This document shows, one piece after another, positions 1 to 10,152 of a DNA stretch of 64,000 bases; position 1 is the stretch's first letter, and every line of letters begins with the position of its first letter. Origin of the DNA: Pseudocercospora fijiensis CIRAD86 (Eukaryota; Ascomycota; Dothideomycetes; Mycosphaerellales; Mycosphaerellaceae); the NCBI RefSeq assembly GCF_000340215.1, contig NW_006921535.1:4450596-4514595 (forward strand). Direction: 5' to 3'. Below the pieces are notes generated by a model, which did not search any database, was not told the DNA's origin, and was given only the letters and a program-made list of their open reading frames with translations. The position numbers and the translations under genes were made by a program.

Positions 1-2234
1 TAGCGTTAGTAAAGTAGATACGTATCGTATTATCGAATAATAATATTTTATTAATATCTAAGAGGCTAGTCGAGCGTCGTATAAGAGTCTACTAGTAATT
101 AACGCTAACATCGCCGGTCCGGAGAGCTATAAGAGCATCGCGGAAAGCGACTTAATCCGGATCGGCGCCTTCTTATCTTATATTAGCTTTTAAGACTAAG
201 GTAGTACTAAAGGTATAGTATATAGCTTAACTAGCGATGTTCTTAGCTCCTCGAGGCCGAGATTAGAATAAAGGTTATACGAATACCGGTGCTAGTTAGC
301 AGAAATTACCGAAGATAATTACGCTAAGACTACCGAACGGTAAGTCCTAGTTAACCGAGAAGTATTAACGGAGGCGTTAATTAAGCATCTAGAGCAGCTT
401 CAATCCAATTATAGACTTTTTATTAATAATAAGGTACTAAACGTTCCGCAACGCATTCTATATACGCGTTAGGTAAACACCTTAGAGGTCGGTTAGCCCG
501 CCTTTAATAGGTAGCTTAAATATAGAGTATAGAGTAGAACCGTCGATATTGCTTGCGGCTGTACTAGTAGGAGCGGTCCGAAGTATAGGATTTCCTCTAG
601 GATATCTAGAGTCCTTAGCTATACTTTATAATCGAGTATAGAGCATTTAAATTAAGAACGACTTTCTAGTTCCGCCGGCGCTATTAACGTTAACGAGTAG
701 CTATAGTAGGGGCTAATTACTCGTCCTAGATCGGTATTATAGTAGCTAATTAAAGTGGTTAACGACTAGGTTAAAGCCTTATCGCTAGTGTAGATTAAGC
801 TTGTCGAACTAGCGGGTAGATTAGGATTAGACCTCTATTTTAACAGCACTATATGCCTCTTTCTAAGCCTAGTACTAGTCCTAAGAAGTATCGTAGATAT
901 CTAGATAGTTGTTTAGGTACTTGCTAATGCGTAGCTCCTAGTAGGCGGCTCTATCTACTTTACGATTACTAATATTGTCGGGGTCTTCGTTACGAATACC
1001 GGAGTTTAGATTTAGTCTATAAAGAGCGTCGAAGTTAGTAGGTTTACTAAGGTTCTAGAGCTCTAAATCGACAAATTAATTATTATCGTTACGATTAATG
1101 TCCTAGAGGTAGTTATAAGGATACAAAGAACGGCCTTCTTCGTCGATATAGTTCTTACGGCAATATTGCTTAGTAGTAGCCTAGGTAGTAAACTCAATAT
1201 CGGGGTCTCTAGGAAAATAGTATAGGCTCTGTTCTAAGCATTGTAGCACCTCGCGGAAAGGGTAATGCATCTATACCTTCAACCGTAAGTATTCTTAATA
1301 CTTTAGCTTATTAGGCGTTAATAGATAGCGTAGGAAGTAGTTAATTAAACGACGGTCTCGGTCGACGTTCTTTAACTTGCGAGGTAGTCCCTTACATTAA
1401 AGATTCCACTCGGTTAGGTACTTGAATAACGATTGCATCTCGGTATCTAGTGTATCCGGCCGCTATATATACTTCTAGAGTGCCGTTCTACTAGGAGCTC
1501 GACGAGGCTGTCTATCCTCGTCGATATCGCTAGTATTATTATCGTTATTATTACCGACCTAAACAGGTCTAGTTTGTTTAGACTAATCCCGGTAGTCGAG
1601 ATTAATAATAGTCCGACTACCCTTTTAGAGCGCTAAGTAGAGATTAAGGTATGCAACTTGCTAAGTAGGCTAGTCGCGCTTAGTAATTAAGATATTAAGT
1701 AGCTTAGCAACTATAGAAAGGAGAGGCTTATCGTAATTAATTAAAGGTAGAACGCCCTTTATAATATCGTCGTATAAACGACTCTTAACTTTAGTCTTGC
1801 TATAGTACTTTAAGATATACTATATAACTATATAAAGGGTTGTATATAGAGTAATGTCGCAATTCGTACGCTAGGATATAGACATAAGCCGATTAAAGTA
1901 GTTTAGGAACGAGTCGTTATATACTGTAGTAAAGCCGAGGTAACGATCGTTATACTTATAGTTAATATCTGCTTAGTCTCGATACTTGCGGGGGAAGTAA
2001 AAGCGATAATAAGGCTCTCTATCTAGGTTGTTTTTACGCTTAGCTTAACAGTAGTCGCTATATATATAGCGCTAAATACGGTTAACAATATCGGCTAAAT
2101 CTTCCTAAGTGTTATATAACTCTTTAGTACTACTCTAGATAGTAGCACCTTGTCTAAGATCTCTGCTAGGTTCTAGGTTAAGTATAGTAATATAGACGCC
2201 CTATTGCTATACGAATGCTTTACGAGCCTATAGT
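1..2234 (-). pseudogene. Helitron Rep/helicase, distal part (off left edge)
   Basis: Minus-strand continuation of the Helitron protein begun at 18728. Reading down from 2234, the frame holds the end of the Rep region (motifs such as RFYFPRKYRD, then an ND..LNYFNRL segment and a KYYSK.K stretch). Next comes a PIF1-type helicase: LNLHQRQGFNLVV, a damaged Walker A (VNSAGGTRKSFLI where GTAGTGKS is usual) and a motif like SIIGLKLL...QRLRQ...PFGSLSVIIFGNFCQL. Stops are only at Gln/Trp positions, as RIP predicts. The gene runs off the left edge, so the last helicase motifs are not visible. The frame is continuous with 16546-18728 once copy B and one ATAGT are removed. Role in the family: Rep nicks and joins DNA for rolling-circle transposition, and the helicase unwinds it. 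Identification is from family motifs recognised by eye. Confidence 0.85.
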
Positions 2235-2432
2235 TGTTAGGACTAAAGAGGTTATACGTAATTGGTATGTAACCGGGCTCGAGTAAAGCTAGGGTCTTAA
2301 TGCCTTAGGCAGGGCTTAGCGCTTAGCAATAGGCTAACTTGCCTACCTTCCTCCCTCTCCTCCTAGCTCCTTATCGAATACTACTTGTACCTACTACTAC
2401 CCTATCTACCTGCTAATATAACCCTTCTTATA
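2235..2432 (+). repeat. 5' LTR of copy B
   Basis: Begins TGTTAGGAC and ends CTTATA (CTTACA before RIP). It matches 16343-16540 base for base in length. A 13-bp pyrimidine-rich stretch and the segment at 2373-2383, inferred to be the start of R, are conserved in all copies. Confidence 0.93.
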
Positions 2433-2443
2433 TAGTATTCGAT
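2433..2443 (+). promoter_or_regulatory. Self-priming primer-binding site of copy B
   Basis: TAGTATTCGAT directly after the 5' LTR. Its reverse complement, ATCGAATACTA, lies inside the same LTR at 2373-2383. A transcript starting at 2373 could fold its 5' end onto this site and prime minus-strand synthesis, as in the Tf1/sushi group. The same pairing is kept in copies A and D. No tRNA 3' end match was seen. Confidence 0.75.
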
Positions 2444-2467
2444 CTACCCTTTAAGGGTAGTAGCTAG

Positions 2468-2962
2468 ATAGTCCTTATTTCAAGCTTTTAGCGGTATAGC
2501 TACGAAAACTATCGATTTAACTATATTACGCCCGAAGAACGGGACCTATACGTACTATTCTACTAAAACAACCGTACTAATTATTAAGTAAGGCCTTCTA
2601 TACGGCCTATTATACTAAGTCAAGCATACTAGACCGATACCTACTAATTCCGCTACATCCGTACTATAAGGGGCTATAATATATTATTAGTGCTACCCCT
2701 TATTATAATAGCCGGTTTATTACGAAACAACAACCGCGGCGCCGCTAGCAGCGCTAGCAATAACAACACTAGTAGTACAGTGCCTACCGAAGTACCTACT
2801 AAATTGCCTACTAAAGCACCTACTAAAGTACCTGCTAAGGGACCTGCTACTAGGCCTACCGAAGAACCTATAGTTCTAGGTAACGACCTAGAATTGCCTA
2901 TCGACGACATTCTTAATAATATTATTAACCGTCGATATAGCTAACTAGCCTTTAGGCCCTAA
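2468..2962 (+). pseudogene. Gag N-terminus of copy B (cut by copy A)
   Basis: The likely start is ATA at 2468-2470 (ATG before RIP), 35 bases after the LTR. The frame passes through a TPEERDLYVLFYQNNR segment, then a hydrophobic LLVLPLIIIAGLL stretch, an Asn/Ser/Ala-rich part and a low-complexity PTKVPTK-type repeat at about 2790-2860. It breaks at 2962, where copy A begins, and resumes at 10158 in frame (LAFRP then LVGRL). Copies A and D carry the same region at 9469-9735 and 50253-50483 with different numbers of the Pro-Thr repeat. Confidence 0.8.
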
Positions 2963-3159
2963 TGTAAGATGGGTCTATTAGCAGGTAGATAGGGTAGTAG
3001 TAGGTATAGGTAGTATTCGATAAGGATCTAAGAGGGGAGGGAGGAAGGTAGGCTAGTTAGCCTAACGCTAAGCGCCAAGCCCTGCCTAAGGCATTAAGAC
3101 CCTAGCTTCACTCGAGCCTAGTTACATACTAATTACGTATAACCTCTTTAGTCCTAATA
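2963..3159 (-). repeat. 3' LTR of copy A
   Basis: Reverse-complement copy of the LTR, preceded (in element orientation) by a polypurine tract around 3165-3175. The first bases read TATTAGG rather than TGTTAGG. Confidence 0.93.
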
Positions 3160-4440
3160 CACGCTTCCCTTCTAAAGGCCGCGCCCTCGTAGCCGGTCTA
3201 TGTTCTATTCTCAACCTCTGTCGCTACTAACTTAACAGGTCTAGCAAGCTTCTTAGTCCGCGCTAAATTAAACACTTAACTACCTAATTATGTAACTATG
3301 TCAAACCTTACCTCTAAACAACACAATATACAACTCTAACTGCGCTATCTCTATATATAATGAACTATAAAGCGATATATATCTACAAGAATTAAAGGCC
3401 TTCGACTAATTATAATACGAGCGCGTCTTCCCTACTATAATAGGTAGACGTACGAGGTATTGTAGCACTGCCTCCGTTCTAAGTAACGTCGTATCGAGTT
3501 CTTTGCGTCTACTCTTAAAAGACCTAGCAATGTCCGCTTCTAAGGGTTTGTTCGCTTCTAAGGGTTATTGTTCTTATTGTTCGTAGTTTCGCTAGCCCTA
3601 ATTAGTTAGGTTTGGTAGCCTTCAATTGTCAATCTTATCTTATCTTTTCAGAAAAAACACAGCTCGTCTGGTTTCTATAGGTAAAGGCTATTATAAGTGT
3701 AGTAGTAGAGGTTCGCCTCGCTTAAAGGGTTAGATAGATCGAGGAGTAACCTATTGTCCGCAAGATCGACCCCGGCTAGCTTAGCTCTATAGTTTTTGCC
3801 CTTAGTTAGTCTATTAGTCGCTTAATCTTTTAACTTAGTTAAAGTTTTAATTTAGCCTTAAAGTTTTTAATCAAACCTTTAATATGCTTAAAGCTTTTAA
3901 TTAAAGTTTTGATTAAAGGTGCCTTAGGCTCGTAGTATAGGTAAGGTTGTGTCTGTAGGCGCAGCGACAACAGTAAGTAATGTTAACAATAGCAGCGCTA
4001 GTCGTCTTAGCGCTAACTTTACCTTCTTCTAATTTCCTTCTTCGACTAACAACGCACTCCGTAATACTATTACTAATATAGTTACGCCGGCCGTGTCGCC
4101 CTTTAGCATAAGTGCGACGCTATCGTTACTATTATTACTACTAACACTATTCGCCTACGCGCGCGCGCGCCTCTATCGACCGCCTAGGCCTTAGGCCTCG
4201 ATAGGACGTAGAAACAAGAGGGGCGCTAAGAGGAGGGTCTTATAGGGTGCGCTAGTAAAGAGGTAGATTCCTTAAAAGAGCAGGCGATTAGTTAACAGTA
4301 ATAGTGCGCTCGTTAGTACTCGTTGCGCGTCCGTTATCGTAGTATAGTCTTATTGTCCTTTGCTAACAATTGCTTACCTCTAATTAGTTAGCTTAATAGC
4401 ACCCCGGGGGTAGCATTGTTCCTAGGCCTTTCTAGTAATA
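3160..4440 (-). other. 3' non-coding spacer of copy A
   Basis: 1281 bp between the pol stop and the 3' LTR. No credible coding frame was seen. It contains an AT-rich run near 3830-3915 built from short AAAGTTTTAATT-like repeats, a (CG)n run near 4158-4168 and GC-rich palindromic patches near 4190. Equivalent spacers lie at 15149-16342 and 43959-45240. Confidence 0.75.
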
Positions 4441-7400
4441 TTATAGGCCCTTAGCCTTCTTCTTGTTCTTTACGCTAGTCTAATACTTATCTAACAACTT
4501 AGTTATATCTTTAAAAGAGTCTTTAGCTTCCTACGAGTCCTATTTAGGTAAATAGCCTTGCTATCTTAGTAGGTACTCCTTCTTGCCTTGCCTAGTGCGA
4601 TGCTATAGGATACGTTCTATAGACTACAGCTCCTTACTATCCGCTAGTATGTCTTCGTGTTCTATAGGGGCTTTATCCCCTTCGCGTAGGTAGTACGGCT
4701 TAAGGAGGGATACATAGAAGGTGTTATAGATAGTGTAATAAGGTAGGAGCTATAACTAATAGGCCTATGTGCCCTTAGCCTCTCGAATGCGGAATAGGCC
4801 GATGTATCTTAGTGCGAGCTTGGGCCTTGTTTTGCTATTAGGTAATAGGTGTTTACGGATACGGAGGTTCTTTGTACTTAGCATAACTATATCGCCTTGT
4901 TTGAAGGTTATCGGCGTATAGTGCTTGTCGTAGTAGGTCTTTTAGTACTCTTAAGCCTTTGTTAACTTCTCGGCTATCTTAGTATAGATTTCTCGCATCT
5001 TCTAGACACGTTCTATTGCCGCTAGTATCTCCGGTACTTGACGCGCTTCCCTTTCCTTGCGCTCGGCCTCGAGCGATAGTAGGTCTTATAGCATAGCAGC
5101 GTTCTGGCCTATTATAGCTATATATAGTAATACCTTGGTCGATAAGTGGACACTGTTATTATATACGAATTCAGCTAGTTGCAGGAGGTTCACCTAGTCG
5201 TTAGGGTTCTCGTTAATATAACTGCGCAGGTACTGCTATAGGGTGGCATTCTGCCTCTCTATTTAACCGTTAGTCTATAGATAGAAGGCTGTTAATAGCC
5301 GATGCTTCAGTCTCAGCTATAAGTAAATCTCGCTCTAATAGTAAGACGTTAGTATCGATCTACGATCGGACACGATCCCCTTAGGGGTTCCCTAATAGGT
5401 GTAGAAGATGTTAGTCTATAGCGCCTCTACTATATTAATAGCAGTCTAATCCTTGCGCGCCGGGATGTATCGAGCGCCTTTAGTGAATCGATCTACTATA
5501 ACAAGGATAGCATTATATACATCCTTGCTGCCCCTACGCTTAGCAGGAGGAAGGCCTATAATAAAGTCTATTATAAGCTTAGCAAATGGCTTCCTAGGAA
5601 CAGGAAGTGAAGACAACTCGCTAAATAGTAAGTGCTTTAGTGCTTTAACTCGCTAGTATACTGTACAGGTCTATACATACTCCTTTATATGCCGCTTACT
5701 ATTTAGCTAGTAGTATGTACGCGATAGTAACTCGTACGACCTCTCTATGCTATAGTGACTAGCAAGCTCACTATTATAGTGCCTCTTTAAAAGCTCTTAT
5801 CTAATCGATTGTTTAGCGGGGACATAGTATCTGCCCTTAAACTTTAAGTAACCTTTATCGTCGATCGACTAATTGTTGTTACTCCTACTAGGTCGAGTCG
5901 CCCGTCTACTTACAAGCTTATTAATACGCTCGACAGTAAAGGCGTCCCTCTACTAAGCACGTAACAGCTTATCTATAAACGATTAACCATCCCTATTTGC
6001 AAGGTTATTTAATAGCACCCTCGCTGTCGAACGAGGTACGCATTATATGCATCTAATAGCACTAGCAGCCGGAACTACTATAACCTCTTCTATAGTGCTG
6101 TCGCTATAGATAGCAATATCTTCAATCGAGTTATTATAGCTCGAGCGATCTACGTCCTTCTTAACGTACACTAGAAGAACGACAACTCCGCTATAGTATT
6201 TGTTGTCGCCGCGGGGCCTAGAAGTCCGCTTATCCTACGCTTGCTTATTAACAATACGGGCTATAGCAATCTTATACTATAGGGTTAGAAACAAAGAATT
6301 GATGTGTTAGGTCTCGCTGTCGTAATTAGGTCGCCTCGATAGGCTATTAGTAGGGTTGCTTACGCCTAGCCGATATAATATATTAAAATCAAACCCGGCG
6401 AGGTAGACGGCCTATCTAGCCTATCGACCTATAACCCTAGTGACCTTGGTAATGCTACGGAGGTTGTTATAGTCTGTATAGACCTGAATTGTATGCTAAG
6501 CACTATTAAGATAGTAGCGCTAATGCTTAAAGGCTTCGACAATAGCTAAGAGCTCTTGCTCGTAGGTCTCGTAGCGACGCTTAGTATCGATCATCTTCCG
6601 TAAAAAGAAGGCAATCGGGTACTAATAGGTGTCGTTAGCCTATTATAACATAATAGCTAATACAGCGAACTATAAAGCGTTAGTCTCAATTCGGATCTAC
6701 TTACTTAGTACGAAATAGCGCAATAAGGGGACTTTAGTAAAGCGTTGCTTTAGACCGTTAAAAGCGGCTTGTGTTTTGTTAGTCTACCTAAACTCTCTAG
6801 AAGGGTTTGCCTTGGTTTTAGTAAGCTTACTTAGTAGCATTACATGCCTCGAATAACTCTTAATAAACCGACGGTAGAAGTTAGCAAAACCTAGGAACGA
6901 TTAAAGCTCCTTAATAGACGTAGGAACAGGCTATTTAGTGATTGTTTTAATCCGATCAGGATCAGCCTTAATACTATTAGTTAATACGATGAAACCAAGG
7001 AAGGCTACCTCCTTAGCAGCGAAGGTGCATTTAGAAGGCTTATAATATAGTCTATAGGCCCGTAGGCGGTCGAGGACCTTATAGACTATAGCCTAGTGCT
7101 CCGCAATGTTAGGTGAGTGTATATAAACTAAGATGTTATCTAGGTAAACTACACAGAGGTGATCTAATAGGCCTAATAGGGCCCGATTGATATAGGATTA
7201 GAATGTTATAGGGGCGTTCGCTAGCCCAAATAGTATAACTAAATACTCGAAATAGCTATAACGAGTACGAAAGGCTGTCTTCTATTTATCGCCCTTGCGG
7301 ATACAGATGCGATAGTACGCATCCTTAATATCTAGTATAGTATAGTAGTAGGCACTAGAAAGGCGGTCGAGGGTCTTATTAATAAGCGGGAGTAGACAGC

Positions 7401-9920
7401 GGTCTTTAATAGTAATAGCGTTGAGCCCTCTATAATCAACATATAAACGCAGGCCGCTATCCTTCTTTAGCACGAATAGGATAGGTGCACTAGCAGGGCT
7501 GTTGCTGTATCGGATTCGACTATTAGCTAGGTTTTCCTCTAGGTACTTACGTAGCATAGCAAGCTCTCGTTTACTAAGGTTATAGAGGGGGCTAAAAGGA
7601 ACCTCCTTGCCCTCTATAATATTAATCTTATAATCCGTCTCTTTAAACATAGGCAATATCGATGCTAGGTAGTGTTTAAATACATTAATGTAGGTTTCTC
7701 GAATAGGCACTAGTATACGAGAGAGCTAATTAGGGTCTATGCTATTAGGGGGTACAGGTTTATCGTTATCTCTACCGAGAAGATTAGCTGTCGGATTAGC
7801 TAAGGCAGGTATTAGGTTGCTAATAAACAGGACCCTAATATCGTTAGGGCACTCGCTAACATTAATATATTCAATGTCCTCTTTCCTAGCGATTCCAAAT
7901 CGCTACTTCTAAAGGCCTAGGTCTATAGCTACAGCGTAGTACTTAAGAACAGGGTTGCTAATAATAATAGTAGCTCCCCTATACAGGTTGTCTATATCTA
8001 CTACGTAGGTAGTAAAGTCTAGTAGGCGTTCATTTCCGAGGTCGTCCTTTAGAGCTATAGGAATATAGTAGGCTCTATAGGTCAAGTACCGAGCGTTATT
8101 AAACTAAGCAAGGGTTAGTAGGTTAGTCTTCGGTAGTTATCGAAGGTCTAATTGCTTAGCTAGGCGATAGCTAATAAGGGCACTAACTGAATTTCCTAGA
8201 TCTAGTATAACCTTAGTTTGATAGGTAGTGCCCTTCGTGTCCTATACAAGGTAGGAGCGTGTTATAGCTAGCACGATGTCGATAGTCTTACGCCGCATAA
8301 GGCTAATAGTTAGTGCGGCGCTTACTCTTTTTTCGACTGATTAAAAGAGCCGACTAGGGTAGCATTAGCGGCTAAAAGGTGTTTCCTATACTTAGCGGAA
8401 GCACGGTTAATTCGGGCCTAGTCCTTAGGTTTGTCGCATTAGCCTAGTAGATAGCTAGTACTATTACAATTAAAGCACTTCAATCCGGTCGGGAGATTGT
8501 TGCCGTAGCTATTATTGCTGCTATTGTTAGTCGAGCGGTTAGTATTGTAGGGATACGAGCCCCTTCTACGGCCCCTATCGCGGCCTCCTCTATATAGCCG
8601 CCGGCTACGGCCTCTTCTACGGTCGTTACTGTTCCTATTGTTAGCATTGTTATTATAGTAGGAACCTTAGTTTCCTCCGCGGCTACTACGGTTGCTACGG
8701 TTAGTACTAGTTAGTCGGATCCTTGATTCTAGTCGTTATTAGAGCTAAACAGCCCGTTCGGCTGTTTCCACTTCGACTATAAATTGAATGCGTATTAGAT
8801 TAGCTTGTTCGAACACACGGCGACGGTCCAATTCGAGGATAAGCTCCTATCTGAGTTTTAGGCGTATCTCGGAGATCTATATAGAATTAGTCTTAGACGG
8901 AAGGTCGTCTTTAAGGGGTTTTAAATAGGCCTCGAATAAGCGGGCCGATTAATTAGTCTTTTGCTTAGCTCGAAGGTACTAATCCTAAGTATATTGTTGC
9001 CTTAGTATAGGGTTTCTAAGGGTGTCTAGTATAATAGTTTTATAGGTCTGCTACTAAACAGCGGTCTAATCGTTAAAGGAGTCAAAATAGTCATCCTATA
9101 TACGCTTCGGGTCGCTATTAATATACTGCATAGCGTGTACGACTAAGGAATAGTCGTCTAGTAGCGCTCTTAGTACGTTGCGCTAGTTAAGTTTATAGTC
9201 GCGAATATAGTCGTTATACTGCTTTCGACTAGAGCTATTAAACACGGTATAGTCCTTGAGTTTAGCATCCTTCTTTTGGATAGGTAGTAAAGAAGGTCCC
9301 GCTATTAGTTTTGCTATCGGGGCTTCCTAAAGGCGACGGAGCTCGAGGAGATTATCCTTTAGCTATTGTTCTTAACATAGGGCAGTAAGCCTGTTTTAAG
9401 TAGCTTCTTGAAGTCTCCCTAATAGTTGAGGGCTAAAGGCTAGTTAGCTATATCGACGGTTAACAATATTGCTAAGAATGTCGTTAATAGGCAACTCTAG
9501 GTCGTTACCTAGAATTATAGGTTCTTCGGCAGGCCTAATAGCAGGCTCTTTAGCAGGAGGCACTTTAGTAGGTGCTCTAGTAGGCACTTTAGTAGGCACT
9601 TTAGCAGGCACTATACTACTAGCATTGTCGTTGCTAGCGCTGCTAGCGGCAGCACGGTTGTTGTTTCGTAATAAACCGGCTATTGTAAGGGGCGATACTA
9701 ATAATGTATTGTTAGCCCCTAAGATGCGGATGTAGCGGAATTAGTAGGTATCGGCTTAGTATGCTTAACTTAGTGTAATAGGCCATATAGAAGGCCTTGC
9801 TTGATAATTGGTACAGTTGTTTCGATAGAATAGTACGTATAGGTCCCGTTCTTCGGGCGCAATATAGTTAGATTAGTCTTATTCGTAGCTATACCGCTAA
9901 AAGCTTAAAATAAGGACTAT
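4441..9920 (-). pseudogene. Gag-Pol polyprotein of copy A
   Basis: Single frame from ATA (former ATG) at 9918-9920 to TAA at 4441-4443. Gag carries a knuckle C-FN-C-NSTS-Y-LLG.-C near 8450-8490, where His has become Tyr (CAT to TAT). Downstream lie an aspartic protease-like segment, RT, RNase H, integrase and a chromodomain. The best-preserved stretch is 7282-7710, which is RT: LRKYLEENL, ILFVLKKDSG, LYVDYRGLNAIT, DIKDAYYRI. The RT box reads YLDN in place of YLDD, from TpG-to-TpA, so the catalytic Asp is lost. The chromodomain suggests targeting to heterochromatin, as known for chromoviruses. Confidence 0.92.
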
Positions 9921-9944
9921 CTAGCTACTGCCCTTAAAGGGTGG

Positions 9945-9955
9945 ATCGAATACTA
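9945..9955 (-). promoter_or_regulatory. Self-priming PBS of copy A
   Basis: Plus-strand ATCGAATACTA abutting the 5' LTR, complementary to TAGTATTCGAT at 10004-10014 within that LTR. Same arrangement as in copies B and D. Confidence 0.72.
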
Positions 9956-10152
9956 TATAAGATAGGTCTATTAGCAGGTAGATAGGGTGGTAGTAGGTAC
10001 AGGTAGTATTCGATAAGGATCTAAGAGGGGAGGGAGGAAGGCAGGCTAGTTAGCCTAACGCCAAGCGCCAAGCCCTGCCTAAGGCATTAAGACCCTAGCT
10101 TCACTCGAGCCTAGTTACATACTAATTACGTGTAACCTCTTTAGTCCTAACA
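9956..10152 (-). repeat. 5' LTR of copy A
   Basis: 197 bp, reverse orientation. Starts TGTTAGGAC (at 10152 reading down) and ends TATA at 9956-9959, where the 3' LTR copy still has TGTA, so it shows RIP at its inner end. Confidence 0.93.

Larger units (their letters stand above)
2963..10152 (-). mobile_element. Ty3/Gypsy chromovirus copy A, nested in copy B
   Basis: Complete minus-strand element of 7190 bp. Left end TGTAAGATGGG is the reverse complement of the LTR 3' end; right end CCTAACA is the reverse complement of the LTR start. It is flanked by CCTAA at 2958-2962 and 10153-10157. LTRs are 2963-3159 (3') and 9956-10152 (5'), both 197 bp. It is the same family as B and D. It keeps more CpA/TpG and longer open stretches than the rest of the window, which fits the youngest position in the nest. 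Confidence 0.96.

Noticed and set aside
2674..2910. 78-codon minus-strand ORF, and the mirror plus-strand ORFs at 9469-9735 and 50287-50520
   Set aside because: They are antisense to the Pro-Thr repeat of Gag in copies B, A and D; the repeat is open in both strands. The sense frame is continuous with gag.
2235..2962. A single ~720-bp LTR running from TGTTAGG to CCTAA
   Set aside because: My first reading. Comparison of copies showed the shared end unit is only 196-198 bp; the following ~500 bp is leader plus gag, and CCTAA is the target duplication of copy A.
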